A DNA stretch of 64,000 bases from Pseudomonas phenolilytica. Its GTDB lineage: Bacteria > Pseudomonadota > Gammaproteobacteria > Pseudomonadales > Pseudomonadaceae. Numbering within the stretch: position 1 is the first letter of the stretch; every line of letters begins with the position of its first letter. Of this stretch, positions 18,036 through 26,938 are shown in pieces. The notes below the pieces were generated by a model. The model ran no database searches. It was not told the origin of the DNA and saw nothing but the letters and a program-made list of their open reading frames with translations. Where the stretch lies: positions 2,000,001 to 2,064,000 of the forward strand of contig NZ_CP058908.1 in assembly GCF_021432765.1 (NCBI RefSeq), written 5' to 3'. The position numbers were made by a program, and so were the translations under genes.

Positions 18036-18488
18036 ATGAAAGTCGCCATCCTTTCCGGCAGCGTTTACGGCAGCGCCGAGGACGTCGCTCGTCATGCCGA
18101 GCGCCAGCTCAAGGCCGCCGGTTTCGATGCCTGGCACGATCCGCGCGCGCAACTGCCGCAGGTGCTGGAGTTCGCGCCGCAAGCGCTGCTGGTGGTGACC
18201 TCCACCACCGGCATGGGTGAGCTGCCGGACAGCTTCGTGCCGCTGTATTCTGCCATCCGCGAACAGTTCCCGGCCTGGCACGGACTGCCCGGCGGGGTGA
18301 TCGCCTTGGGTGACGCCAGCTATGGCGATACGTTCTGCGGCGGTGGCGAGCTGGTGCGCGAGCTGTTCGCCGAGCTGGGCGTGCGGGAAGTGCAGGAAAT
18401 GCTGCGGATCGATGGCAGCGAGACGGTCACGCCGGAAGTCGATGCCGAGCCCTGGCTGGCGCGCTTCGCCGAAATCCTGCGCGGCTGA
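18036..18488 (+). CDS. Flavodoxin, MioC-like
   Basis: 150 residues with a flavodoxin fold. The FMN phosphate loop is LSGSVYGSAED at residues 6-16; TSTTGMGELPDSF and LGDASYGDTFCGGG supply the isoalloxazine-contacting loops. It is a small one-electron carrier in the cytoplasm; the partner is unknown. GGAG lies before the ATG. It stands alone on the plus strand between minus-strand genes. Confidence 0.9.
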   Translation: MKVAILSGSVYGSAEDVARHAERQLKAAGFDAWHDPRAQLPQVLEFAPQALLVVTSTTGMGELPDSFVPLYSAIREQFPAWHGLPGGVIALGDASYGDTFCGGGELVRELFAELGVREVQEMLRIDGSETVTPEVDAEPWLARFAEILRG

Positions 18489-18497
18489 GACGGGCGC

Positions 18498-19073
18498 TCA
18501 GCCCGCGGCGCGGCGGGCGAAGGCGCACAACTGCGGATAGAAGGCGCGAAAGTCATCCTGCAGCGGCGCGTACAACTGCTGCAGTTCCTCCAGGCCGCCG
18601 GCGAGGCCTTCCGGGCGACTGAGCCTGCGGCTCATGCCAGCCAGCACCTGTTCCAGCACGGCGAACTCGCGGTAGCTGCCCAGCCAGTCCTGCGCCGCCA
18701 TGCGCGGTGCGATCAACGCCAGCTTGCCGGGCAGCTGCGGTTCGTTCTGCAGCACGCGGTAGACACGCAGGGTGAACTGCTCCAGCGGCTCGCTGGAATA
18801 GTCCGGCCAGTTGGCTGCCAGGCAGTGATCGAAGAACAGATCCAGCAGGATGCCGGCGTAGCGCCGCCGCTCGGCCGGGAAGCGCGCCTTGGCCTGCAGC
18901 ACCAGCGGATGGCTGTCGGTGAAGGCGTCGATCTGCCGGTGCAAGCGAATGCCCGCTTCAATCTGCGCCGGCCAGCGGCCCTGCAGCGGTCCCTTGACGA
19001 AATCGCCATAGAGGCTGCCGAGCAGTTCGGCCGGCTGAGCGCCGCCCAGGTGCAGGTGTGCGAGGTAGTTCAT
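18498..19073 (-). CDS. acpH: Acyl carrier protein phosphodiesterase
   Basis: 191 residues, the usual AcpH length. It removes the 4'-phosphopantetheine arm from holo-ACP and needs a divalent metal. The N-terminal MNYLAHLHL, the GDFVKG motif, RLHRQIDAFTDSHP with metal-ligand His/Asp residues, and LLDLFFDHCLAANW are the family hallmarks. The ribosome-binding site is weak. The downstream neighbours on this strand belong to the flavodoxin region; upstream is olsBA, giving a fatty-acid/lipid context. Confidence 0.88.
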   Translation of the reverse strand: MNYLAHLHLGGAQPAELLGSLYGDFVKGPLQGRWPAQIEAGIRLHRQIDAFTDSHPLVLQAKARFPAERRRYAGILLDLFFDHCLAANWPDYSSEPLEQFTLRVYRVLQNEPQLPGKLALIAPRMAAQDWLGSYREFAVLEQVLAGMSRRLSRPEGLAGGLEELQQLYAPLQDDFRAFYPQLCAFARRAAG

Positions 19074-19106
19074 CGGTCGAGCTTAACCAGTTGCCGGCCG
19101 CCGGCG

Positions 19107-19877
19107 CTAGGCCGCTCGCTGCAGTTGCGGGGTGTCGCCGAACAACCTCAGGGCGATCGCTTGCTGCGCCTGGCGTGCCAGTTCACGCGGGCTGCGGTCA
19201 TGGCTGGCAATTGGCGGCAGCAGGTAGATTTCCACCTCCGCCACCTCGGCGTCGAGCAGACGCAGCAGGTGCGCGGGCAGCTCGTCGTCGTCGATGAACG
19301 GCGCCAGCGGATCGGCCTGGCCGTCGCGCCGATAGCGGATCGCAACGGGCTGAACCGGACAGCCGCATTCCACCGCGCAGGCGAACAGCCGCGAATGGAA
19401 GGTGCGCAGGGTGCTGCCATCGGTCGAGGTGCCTTCCGGGAAGATCAGCAGATGCCGGCCCTGGTGCAGGTGCCCGGCCAGTTCGCGGCTGACCCGCCCC
19501 GCATCGCCGGCGCCACGACGGATGAACAGCGTGCCGGCCTGCTGCGCCAGCCAGCCCAGTACCGGCCACTGACGCACCTCGGCCTTGGCCAGAAAGGAGA
19601 TCGGCAGCAGGGCGCCGAGCAGCGGAATGTCGCTCCAGGAAATGTGGTTGGCGACCCACAGCATCGGCTCGCGCGGACGTTCGCCGATGATCCGCACGCG
19701 CAGCGGCAGCGCCCGCGCCAGACGGGCGAGGAACCAGCAGGTCAGGTGCTGCTTGCGTGCCATCGCTGTCTGCAGGCCGAGCCGCCGGCCCAGCTCGATG
19801 GCGCTGGCGAGCGCCAGACCCGCCAGCAGCACCGAGGCGATCCGTGCCAGCCGCCGGTAGCGGCGCAGTCGCCGCAT
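19107..19877 (-). CDS. olsA: Lyso-ornithine lipid O-acyltransferase
   Basis: 256 residues of the PlsC superfamily with NHISWSD (HX4D) and FPEGTSTDG as the catalytic and acceptor motifs, preceded by an N-terminal hydrophobic helix (about 8-28). With OlsB it makes ornithine lipid, a phosphorus-free membrane lipid. The ATG shares its A with the TGA of the olsB-type gene (TGATG), so the two are coupled, and this pairing is the main reason for choosing OlsA over a generic lysophosphatidate acyltransferase. Confidence 0.87.
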   Translation of the reverse strand: MRRLRRYRRLARIASVLLAGLALASAIELGRRLGLQTAMARKQHLTCWFLARLARALPLRVRIIGERPREPMLWVANHISWSDIPLLGALLPISFLAKAEVRQWPVLGWLAQQAGTLFIRRGAGDAGRVSRELAGHLHQGRHLLIFPEGTSTDGSTLRTFHSRLFACAVECGCPVQPVAIRYRRDGQADPLAPFIDDDELPAHLLRLLDAEVAEVEIYLLPPIASHDRSPRELARQAQQAIALRLFGDTPQLQRAA

Positions 19878-20623
19878 CACACCGCCGCCTTGAAATGCCG
19901 TGCGTAGCGCGGGCAGAGCTCGTCGCGCTTGAGCAGGATGAACACGTCTGCCACCTGGAAGTCCGCGTCCCAGCACGGCTCGCCGCAGATCTTCGCGCCC
20001 AGGCGCATGTAGGCCTTGAGCAGCGGCGGTAACTGCGCGGTGACGTTCGCTGCCAGCTCCAGCGCGGGCAGCGGCGTCTTCGGTTCGGCGCGCAGCAGTT
20101 CGGTGCTCAAATGGCCCTCGCGCAAGCGCTGCATGATCGCCTGCGCCTGCACGCCGCCATCACGCATGGAGATGCTGGCGCAGCCCATCAGGTAGCGATA
20201 GCCGCCCTGGTTGAGCACCTCGGCCAGCTCGCCCCAGAGCACGGCGATGGTGGCGCCGTTGCGATAGGCAGAATCGACGCAGGTACGGCCGATCTCCAGC
20301 ACGGGCTCGTCCAGCGCTGCCAGCCCGTGCAGGCTGAACTCCTGCTCGCTGTAGAAATGGCCGATGCGCCGCGCGGTGAGGTGATCGAGCAGGCGCGTGG
20401 TGGCCACCAGCGCGCCGCTGGACAGATCGCGCACGCCGATGTGGCTGCAATGCGCATCGTAGTCATCGATGTCCAGACCGAACTCGGCGCCTTGCAGGCG
20501 TGCGTCGAACTCGCTGCTGAACACGCGGTAGCGCAGCGCCTGGGCTTCGCGCAGGGCGGCGGTGCCGACCAGGCGCTCGGCTTGCAGTTGACGGGTGCTG
20601 CGGGGGTGAGCGATGGCGTTCAT
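19877..20623 (-). CDS. olsB: Ornithine-acyl-ACP N-acyltransferase
   Basis: 248 residues of the GNAT-like OlsB family: [16 protein letters not shown] near the N-terminus, [18 protein letters not shown], and [16 protein letters not shown]. It transfers a 3-hydroxyacyl chain from ACP to ornithine, giving lyso-ornithine lipid. CAGGAG lies 9 nt before the ATG, and olsA follows with a 1-nt overlap. olsBA operons in pseudomonads are induced by phosphate starvation, but I find no convincing Pho box in the upstream gap. Confidence 0.9.
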   Translation of the reverse strand: MNAIAHPRSTRQLQAERLVGTAALREAQALRYRVFSSEFDARLQGAEFGLDIDDYDAHCSHIGVRDLSSGALVATTRLLDHLTARRIGHFYSEQEFSLHGLAALDEPVLEIGRTCVDSAYRNGATIAVLWGELAEVLNQGGYRYLMGCASISMRDGGVQAQAIMQRLREGHLSTELLRAEPKTPLPALELAANVTAQLPPLLKAYMRLGAKICGEPCWDADFQVADVFILLKRDELCPRYARHFKAAV

Positions 20624-20729
20624 GCTGTCTACTCCTGTTCCGCCCGGCTGTGGCGGGTTGGTAATCGGCGGCGCCTGGTTGTTATGGTTGCGCTCGGTCG
20701 ATCTGATGGCCGGGTCAGGCTAGGTAGCT

Positions 20730-20748
20730 GGCGTGTCACGCCTGTGAC
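20730..20748. promoter_or_regulatory. Overlapping inverted repeats in the olsB divergent region
   Basis: GGCGTG-T-CACGCC (20730-20742) overlaps GTCAC-GCCT-GTGAC (20735-20748). The two repeats share bases in the gap between olsB and the divergent acyl-CoA dehydrogenase-like gene, where an operator would be expected. The binding protein is unknown. Confidence 0.35.
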
Positions 20749-20797
20749 GGATCGGTGATGGTTGGGTGACGCCCGTAGCGGCGGTTCGGGAGGCAAT

Positions 20798-21736
20798 ATG
20801 GCTTGGCATGAATGGCTGGGGCCGCTGGCGCGGCTGCCGGCAGACGGGCGTTTGGAAGACTGGTACGCCGCGGTGCAGCAGCGTACGGCTGGCACCGAAC
20901 CCTTCGCCGGTGCGCTGCTGGGTGGCCGGTTGGCGGCGACGCCGGGGCTGGCCTTTCTCGCCGGCTACCAGCAGGCGTTGCGGGCACTGTGGGCGGACGC
21001 ACCGGCGGGGCTCGGCGCACTCTGCGCCACGGAAAACCGGCGGTTGCGCCCGGCCGACATGACCACCCGCCTGCGCGACGGCCGTCTGGACGGCCGCAAG
21101 GATTTCGTCACCGCCGGCGATGCTGCCGCCTGGCTGCTGGTGCCGGCCCGCGAAGAACGCATCGGCGACGCGCCGCGGCTGGGCATGTACGTGCTCGCGG
21201 CCGACGCTGGCGGGGTGGTGCTCGAAGCCGGCGCACCGCTGCCGCTGCTGCCGGATATCGCGCATGGGCGGCTGGTGCTGGTCGAGGCCATCGGCGAGCG
21301 TTTGCCGGGCGACGGCTGGGCCGACTACGTCAAACCCTTTCGCACGCACGAGGACCTCTACGTGCTGGTCGCGCTGCTCGGCTGGCTGTACGGCGTGGCG
21401 CTGGAGCATCGCTGGTCGCAGGCGCTGCTGCTGCGCCTGGTCGGGTTGCTGGCCGGCGCGGCGGAAGTCGCGCGCCAGCCGGTCGAGGCTGCCGCCACGC
21501 ACGTGCTGCTGGCGGCGTTGAGCGAGCAGTTTGCCGCGCTGCAGGCGGAACTCGAAGGCGCCCTGGCGGCGACGCCCGGCGAATGGTCGGCGATGTGGCT
21601 GCGCGATCGCGGTGTGCTCGGACTGGCGCGTGGCGCGCAGGCCGAACGACTACGCAAGGCCTGGCTGCGGCTCGGGCTGGCGGGCACGGAGGAAGAAATT
21701 CAGGGGAACTCGACTCGCGGCGGCGCGCCTATATAG
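20798..21736 (+). CDS. Acyl-CoA dehydrogenase-like protein
   Basis: 312 residues, about 70 shorter than typical acyl-CoA dehydrogenases. The middle part (TTRLRDGRLDGRKDFVTAGDAA, residues split here by position about 87-110) resembles the flavin-contacting beta domain, and the C-terminal half is helical. I see no clear catalytic glutamate, so catalysis is uncertain. GGGAGG lies before ATG 20798. It diverges from olsBA and precedes a phospholipase D-type gene, suggesting a lipid-linked role; the family call rests on weak similarity. Confidence 0.6.
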   Translation: MAWHEWLGPLARLPADGRLEDWYAAVQQRTAGTEPFAGALLGGRLAATPGLAFLAGYQQALRALWADAPAGLGALCATENRRLRPADMTTRLRDGRLDGRKDFVTAGDAAAWLLVPAREERIGDAPRLGMYVLAADAGGVVLEAGAPLPLLPDIAHGRLVLVEAIGERLPGDGWADYVKPFRTHEDLYVLVALLGWLYGVALEHRWSQALLLRLVGLLAGAAEVARQPVEAAATHVLLAALSEQFAALQAELEGALAATPGEWSAMWLRDRGVLGLARGAQAERLRKAWLRLGLAGTEEEIQGNSTRGGAPI

Positions 21737-21887
21737 ACGGGCGGCGATATCTGCCGGACGACTCGCCAGCGCGCGTGCTGGGCCGGTGGCAGCTCTTTGC
21801 CGGGACCGGCGGACTGGTTAAGCTGCCCCGGCCTCAGTCACACCGCCATGGCCGTCCTCGCGGCGACTCCATCGGAAAAGGGATTTC

Positions 21888-21947
21888 ATGTCACTGCTTC
21901 GTTTGCCTGCCCTTGCCGGCATACCCACCGAGACTGGTCGTCGATGA
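21888..21947 (+). CDS. 19-residue possible leader peptide
   Basis: A short frame reading MSLLRLPALAGIPTETGRR has AAAAGGGA 5 nt upstream, a better ribosome site than any in-frame start of the following gene. Its TGA overlaps the two candidate ATG codons of the phospholipase D gene (ATGATG at 21944-21949), the layout of translational coupling. It could instead be an ancestral N-terminus lost by frameshift. Confidence 0.4.
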   Translation: MSLLRLPALAGIPTETGRR

Positions 21948-23104
21948 TGCTGGCCGGTGCGGTATTTCCCTGGCGCAAGGCCAATCGTTTTCGCCTGCTG
22001 ATCGACGGCCCGCAGTTCTTTCCGGCGATGCTCGAGGCCATCGCCCGAGCCGAGCGGCGGGTGGATCTGGAACTCTATCTGGTCGAGGACGGCGGCTGCC
22101 TGGAGCGTCTGCTGGAGGTGCTACTGGCCGTGGCGGCGCGAGGCGTGCGGGTACGCTGTCTGTTCGACGGCTTCGGCTGCCTAAAGATGGGCCAGACGAG
22201 CCGCGACCGCCTCGCCGCGGCGGGCGTTGAGCTGCGGCTGTACAACCCGCTGGCGCTGCGCTTGAAGTTCCGCAACCTGCACCGCGACCACCGCAAGCTG
22301 TTGCTGGTCGACGGTTGCATCGGTTTCGTCGGCGGGGCAGGTGCGACCGATCAGTTCTGGAACCCGCAGCGCCCGGACGAGCATTGGCACGAGGTGATGG
22401 TCGAGATGAGCGGGCCGCTGCTGCAGGACTGGCAGACGCTGTTCGATGCGCAGTGGGTGAACTGCCAGCGTCGACGCATCTGGCAGCTGCCGCTGCCGCG
22501 CAAGATCCCGCGGATTCCGCTGCTGCCGACCGGCTCGGGTCTCGGTCGGGTGGCCTATGCGGCGGCACGCCAGCACACCGACATCCTGCACAGCCTGTTG
22601 CACAACCTGCGGCGCGCGCAGACGCGCATCTGGCTGGCTACCCCGTATTTCCTGCCTACCGGCAAGGTGCGCCGCGCGCTGATCTACGCGGCCCGGCGCG
22701 GGGTGGAGGTGCGCCTGCTGCTGACCAGCCGCAACACCGATCATCCGCCGGTGCGCTATGCCGGACAGCGGTTCTACCCGCGATTGCTGCGCGCCGGCGT
22801 GCGCATCCATGAATACCAGCCACACTTCTCGCACCTGAAGATGGTGCTGGTGGACGACTGGGTCAGCGTCGGTTCGTGCAATTTCGATCACTGGAACCTG
22901 CGCTGGAACCTGGAGGCGAACCTGGAAGCAATCGATCCGTCACTCACCGAGCAGGTCGTGCAGAGCTTCGAGCGCGACTTCCAGCAGAGTCAGGAAATCG
23001 ATCTGCGCAGCTGGTATGCCCGACCGCTGCACATGCGTCTGTATCAGCGCATGTGGGGTTGGCTGGATCGCCTGCTGGTCAACATCTTCAACCGCGGCGG
23101 CTGA
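21944..23104 (+). CDS. Phospholipase D-family protein, cardiolipin synthase B-like
   Basis: 386 residues with two HKD catalytic motifs: HRKLLLVDG at about 116-124 and HLKMVLVDD at about 297-305, each followed by the GS/GA-x-N type segment (GGAGATDQFW, GSCNFDHWN). The N-terminal FPWRKANRFRLLIDG and LELYLVEDGG match ClsB-type cardiolipin synthases, which join phospholipids at the inner membrane. There is no N-terminal transmembrane pair, unlike ClsA. Start chosen at the ATGATG coupled to the upstream short frame; a longer start at 21848 exists without a good ribosome site. Confidence 0.85.
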   Translation: MMLAGAVFPWRKANRFRLLIDGPQFFPAMLEAIARAERRVDLELYLVEDGGCLERLLEVLLAVAARGVRVRCLFDGFGCLKMGQTSRDRLAAAGVELRLYNPLALRLKFRNLHRDHRKLLLVDGCIGFVGGAGATDQFWNPQRPDEHWHEVMVEMSGPLLQDWQTLFDAQWVNCQRRRIWQLPLPRKIPRIPLLPTGSGLGRVAYAAARQHTDILHSLLHNLRRAQTRIWLATPYFLPTGKVRRALIYAARRGVEVRLLLTSRNTDHPPVRYAGQRFYPRLLRAGVRIHEYQPHFSHLKMVLVDDWVSVGSCNFDHWNLRWNLEANLEAIDPSLTEQVVQSFERDFQQSQEIDLRSWYARPLHMRLYQRMWGWLDRLLVNIFNRGG

Positions 23105-23164
23105 TCAGCCGATGGCCGCCCTGCACCGGAGCGCAGCTCCCTATCTGGAAAAGAGGACGATCCA

Positions 23165-23746
23165 ATGGCAGCGAAGAACATCCTGATGCTGGTCGGCGAC
23201 TATGCCGAAGACTACGAGACGATGGTGCCGTTCCAGGCGCTGCAGATGGTCGGCCACCGCGTGCACGCGGTGTGCCCGGACAAGCAGGCCGGCCAGACCG
23301 TGCGCACCGCCATTCACGATTTCGAGGGCGATCAGACTTACAGTGAGAAACCCGGGCACAACTTTGCGCTGAACTTCGACTTCGCCGCCGTGCGCGCCGA
23401 GGACTACGACGCGCTGGTGATTCCCGGTGGCCGCGCGCCGGAGTACCTGCGCCTGAACGAGCAGGTGCTGGCGCTGGTGCGTGCCTTCGATGCGGCGAAC
23501 AAGCCGATTGCCGCGGTTTGCCACGGTGCGCAGCTGCTGGCTGCCGCCGGCGTGCTCAAGGGCCGCGCCTGCAGCGCCTACCCGGCCTGCGCGCCGGAAG
23601 TGAAGCTGGCCGGTGGCGAGTATGTCGACATTCCGGTGGATCAGGCGCATACGCAAGGTAATCTCGTCAGTGCGCCCGCCTGGCCGGCACATCCGGCGTG
23701 GCTGGCGGGCTTCCTCAAGCTGCTCGGCACCGAGATAACCCTGTAG
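23165..23746 (+). CDS. DJ-1/PfpI family protein
   Basis: 193 residues with a class I glutamine-amidotransferase-like fold. The nucleophile elbow is [13 protein letters not shown] with Cys119-His120, and Glu18 in the N-terminal YETM segment matches the conserved partner of the reactive cysteine. Members include deglycase/glyoxalase, protease-like and chaperone proteins; which applies here cannot be told. GAGG lies before the ATG. Confidence 0.88.
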   Translation: MAAKNILMLVGDYAEDYETMVPFQALQMVGHRVHAVCPDKQAGQTVRTAIHDFEGDQTYSEKPGHNFALNFDFAAVRAEDYDALVIPGGRAPEYLRLNEQVLALVRAFDAANKPIAAVCHGAQLLAAAGVLKGRACSAYPACAPEVKLAGGEYVDIPVDQAHTQGNLVSAPAWPAHPAWLAGFLKLLGTEITL

Positions 23747-23805
23747 CATGCCGGACCGCCGCCCGCCGGCGGCCACGCTTTCGTCACCAACAAGGAGAAC
23801 CGCAG

Positions 23806-24027
23806 GTGAGCAGCGCCCCGAACAATCCACTGCACGGCGTCACCCTCGAGGCGATGCTGGTCGAACTGCAGGCGCACTACGGCTGGGAAGGGCTGGCGCA
23901 GCGGGTCGATATCCGCTGCTTCAAGAGCGAGCCGAGCATCAAGTCGAGCCTGACGTTCCTGCGCCGCACGCCGTGGGCGCGGCAGAAGGTCGAAGCGCTG
24001 TTCGTGCAGCTGCGCCGCCGCGGCTGA
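23806..24027 (+). CDS. VF530 family DNA-binding protein
   Basis: 73 residues starting at GTG, with AAGGAG 8 nt upstream. [20 protein letters not shown] followed by [24 protein letters not shown] is the VF530 (DUF2132) signature; a structure from Vibrio fischeri gave the family its name, and DNA binding is proposed. The frame begins 59 nt after the DJ-1 gene, so the two may be co-transcribed. A terminator follows. Confidence 0.9.
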   Translation: MSSAPNNPLHGVTLEAMLVELQAHYGWEGLAQRVDIRCFKSEPSIKSSLTFLRRTPWARQKVEALFVQLRRRG

Positions 24028-24046
24028 TCCGCGCGATGCGAAAGCA

Positions 24047-24072
24047 AAAAGCCCGGCACTAGCCGGGCTTTT
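24047..24072. terminator. Bidirectional terminator between VF530 gene and fumA
   Basis: AAAAGCCCGGC-ACTA-GCCGGGCTTTT, an 11-bp perfect stem with A/T tails on both sides, sits between convergent genes. Confidence 0.92.
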
Positions 24073-24090
24073 CGTTTGCCGCTGAGACGA

Positions 24091-25614
24091 TTACTGCACT
24101 TCCACCGCCAGGCTGTCGGCGATCTTCTGCTTCCAGATCGCCGGGCCGGTGATGTGCACCGATTCGCCCTTGGTGTCGACGGCGACGGTAACGGGCATGT
24201 CCTTCACCTCGAACTCGTAGATCGCTTCCATGCCCAGTTCGGCGAAGGCCAGCACCTTGGACTTCTTGATCGCCTGGGCGACCAGGTAGGCGGCGCCGCC
24301 GACGGCCATCAGGTACACGGCCTTGTTGTCCTTGATCGCCTCGATGGCGATCGGGCCGCGCTCGGACTTGCCGATCATGCCCAGCAGGCCGGTGCTTTCC
24401 AGGATCTGCCGGGTGAACTTGTCCATCCGCGTGGCAGTGGTCGGGCCAGCCGGGCCGACTACTTCGTCACCGACTGGATCGACCGGGCCGACGTAGTAGA
24501 TGAAGCGGCCCTTGAGGTCCACCGGCAGCTCCTCGCCCTTGTTCAGCATGTCGACCATGCGCTTGTGCGCGGCGTCGCGGCCGGTGAGCATCTTGCCGTT
24601 GAGCAGGATGGTCTCGCCCGGCTTCCAGCTCTGCACTTCTTCCGGGGTGATGGTGTCGAGGTTGACGCGGCGAGCGCTCGGGCCGGCTTCCCAGACGATT
24701 TCCGGGTAGGCGTCCAGCGACGGCGCTTCCAGGCTGGCCGGGCCGGAGCCGTCGAGCACGAAGTGAGCGTGGCGGGTGGCGGCGCAGTTGGGGATCATGC
24801 ACACCGGCAGGGAAGCGGCGTGGGTCGGGTAATCCATGATCTTCACGTCGAGGACGGTGGTCAGGCCGCCCAGGCCCTGGGCGCCGATGCCCAGCTGGTT
24901 GACCTTCTCGAACAGCTCCAGGCGCAGCTCCTCGATGCGGTTCTGCGGGCCGCGGGCCTTCAGCTCGTGGATGTCGATCGGGTCCATCAGCACTTCCTTG
25001 GCCATCACCGCGGCCTTTTCGGCGGTACCGCCGATGCCGATGCCGAGCATGCCCGGCGGGCACCAGCCGGCGCCCATTTCCGGCACGGTCTTCAGCACCC
25101 AGTCGACGATCGAGTCGGACGGGTTGAGCATGGCCATCTTCGATTTGTTCTCGGAACCGCCGCCCTTGGCCGCGACGTCCACTTCCACCTTGTCGCCGGG
25201 AACGATGGAGTAGTGGATGACGGCCGGGGTATTGTCCTTAGTGTTCTTGCGGGAACCAGCCGGGTCGGCCAGGATCGAAGCACGCAGCACGTTTTCCGGC
25301 AGGTTGTAGGCGCGGCGCACGCCCTCGTTGATCATGTCGTCCAGGCTCATGGTGGCGCCGTCCCAGCGCACGTCCATGCCGACGCGGACGAACACGGTGA
25401 CGATGCCGGTGTCCTGGCAGATCGGCCGGTGACCGGTGGCGCACATGCGCGAGTTGATCAGAATCTGCGCCATCGAGTCGCGCGCGGCCGGCGATTCTTC
25501 ACGCAGGTAGGCTTCGTGCATCGCCTGGATGAAGTCGACGGGGTGGTAGTAAGAAATGAACTGCAAAGCGTCGGCGACGCTTTGAATCAGGTCGTCTTGC
25601 TTGATCACGGTCAT
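24091..25614 (-). CDS. fumA: Fumarate hydratase class I
   Basis: 507 residues, single-chain [4Fe-4S] fumarase converting fumarate and malate in the TCA cycle. Cluster-binding regions are visible: CQDTGIVTVFVRVG, PEMGAGWCPPGMLGIGIGGTAEK and the cysteine in MIPNCAATRHAHF. The C-terminal beta domain carries VVGPAGPTTATRMDKFT. AGAGGA lies upstream of the ATG. In pseudomonads this gene neighbours a SadC-type cyclase, as here (divergent, 196 nt). Confidence 0.95.
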   Translation of the reverse strand: MTVIKQDDLIQSVADALQFISYYHPVDFIQAMHEAYLREESPAARDSMAQILINSRMCATGHRPICQDTGIVTVFVRVGMDVRWDGATMSLDDMINEGVRRAYNLPENVLRASILADPAGSRKNTKDNTPAVIHYSIVPGDKVEVDVAAKGGGSENKSKMAMLNPSDSIVDWVLKTVPEMGAGWCPPGMLGIGIGGTAEKAAVMAKEVLMDPIDIHELKARGPQNRIEELRLELFEKVNQLGIGAQGLGGLTTVLDVKIMDYPTHAASLPVCMIPNCAATRHAHFVLDGSGPASLEAPSLDAYPEIVWEAGPSARRVNLDTITPEEVQSWKPGETILLNGKMLTGRDAAHKRMVDMLNKGEELPVDLKGRFIYYVGPVDPVGDEVVGPAGPTTATRMDKFTRQILESTGLLGMIGKSERGPIAIEAIKDNKAVYLMAVGGAAYLVAQAIKKSKVLAFAELGMEAIYEFEVKDMPVTVAVDTKGESVHITGPAIWKQKIADSLAVEVQ

Positions 25615-25810
25615 GCAGCGCGTCCTCTTGACGGGGCGGGGATTCGGCGCGTCGAGCGTGGCAGCCGGCGTGCCGAGTGAAAAAGGCGCGGCAGTATAAC
25701 GCGTCGGGCTGGCGGGTACACGGATGGACCGGGAGCGAAGGGATGTTGGCTAGGTTTTTGAAATTTGCTCGCGTAGAGTGCGACCCATTGCCACGGCGGG
25801 ATGGATCCCT

Positions 25811-26938
25811 ATGAGTGCGCGTGTCGAGCTTGATCAGCAGGCGTTGCAGCAGTTGGTAATGAAACGGTTCGCGCTGGCGGCGCTGACCTACGGGCTGGCG
25901 TTGCTGCTGACCTGGGTGTCGGTTGCGGCGGGTTTCTATACCGCGCCGGTCTCCGTCGCGCTGGGCAGCTCGCTGCTCATCGTGCTCAGCCAGCTGGTGT
26001 TCCTCGCGCTGTTCTGGAGCGGCTTCAACCAGCGCTTCCGGGACCCGAGCCTGACCCAGCCGCAGGTGCTGGTGGCGCTGCTGTGGCTGACCTGCCTGCT
26101 GTTCAACCTGGGTAGCGCTCGCGGTTCGCTGCTGGTGCTTTACCTGCTGGTGCTGATGTTCGCGGTGTTTTTGCCGCCGAGAATCTTCATCCGCTATGCC
26201 GTGCTGGCGTTTCTCAGCTTCGTCGGGCTCACCCTGCTGGACTTCCACCTGGGGCGCCTCGCCGAGCCGGCGGCGTTCCTGCTCGAGGCGTCCGTACTGC
26301 TGGTGACGCTGGTGTGGATGTGCCTGTTCGTCAACTACGTCTACCAGCTGCGTCAGCGCATGCGCCAGCGCCGCTTTGCCCTGCAGGTCCACCAGGACAC
26401 ATTGCGCGGCATGTTGCGCCAGCTCGAGGATCTGGCGTCCACGGACGAGCTGACCGGCCTCTACAACCGCCGGCGTTTCCTGCGCATCGCCGAAGGTGAG
26501 CTGGCGCGGCTGCGCAAGGGGCATCAGATCGGCCTGGCGCTGATCGATCTCGATCATTTCAAGCGGATCAACGATGTGCACGGTCATGCCGCAGGCGACC
26601 GGGTGCTGCAGACCTTTGCGGCGATTGCGCGGGCCTGCCTGCGCGACGGCGACGTGCTGGCCCGCTACGGCGGCGAGGAATTCGTGCTGTTGCTGCCGGA
26701 TACCGACGCCGAACAGTTCGGCATCTGCTGCGAACGCTTGCGCGAGGCGTTCGCCAACGCCCAGCCGGTGGACCCGGGCATCCCGGTGGGGCAGCTGAGT
26801 CTGTCGGTCGGGCTGACGCTCCTGAACGCCGGCGACGATCTCGATGCCTCTCTGCAGCGCGCCGACGAGGCGCTGTATCGCGCCAAGCGCGGCGGGCGCA
26901 ACCGCTGCGAGGCGGCCTGGACGTCCGACAATGCCTGA
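25811..26938 (+). CDS. Membrane diguanylate cyclase, SadC-like
   Basis: 375 residues. Five or six hydrophobic helices fill the first 180 residues, followed by a GGDEF domain with active-site GGEEF at 287-291 and an inhibitory site RDGD at 278-281. It should synthesise c-di-GMP at the inner membrane with product feedback. Position between fumA and a ferredoxin reductase matches the sadC neighbourhood of P. aeruginosa, so it may promote attachment and repress swarming (inference). ATG 25811 lies at the expected N-terminus; its stop overlaps the next gene by 8 nt. Confidence 0.9.
   Translation: MSARVELDQQALQQLVMKRFALAALTYGLALLLTWVSVAAGFYTAPVSVALGSSLLIVLSQLVFLALFWSGFNQRFRDPSLTQPQVLVALLWLTCLLFNLGSARGSLLVLYLLVLMFAVFLPPRIFIRYAVLAFLSFVGLTLLDFHLGRLAEPAAFLLEASVLLVTLVWMCLFVNYVYQLRQRMRQRRFALQVHQDTLRGMLRQLEDLASTDELTGLYNRRRFLRIAEGELARLRKGHQIGLALIDLDHFKRINDVHGHAAGDRVLQTFAAIARACLRDGDVLARYGGEEFVLLLPDTDAEQFGICCERLREAFANAQPVDPGIPVGQLSLSVGLTLLNAGDDLDASLQRADEALYRAKRGGRNRCEAAWTSDNA

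Noticed and set aside
20624..20797. A Pho box for olsBA
   Set aside because: TGTCAC and TGTGAC occur but 9 nt apart rather than the 11-nt direct repeat, and they fit an inverted repeat better.
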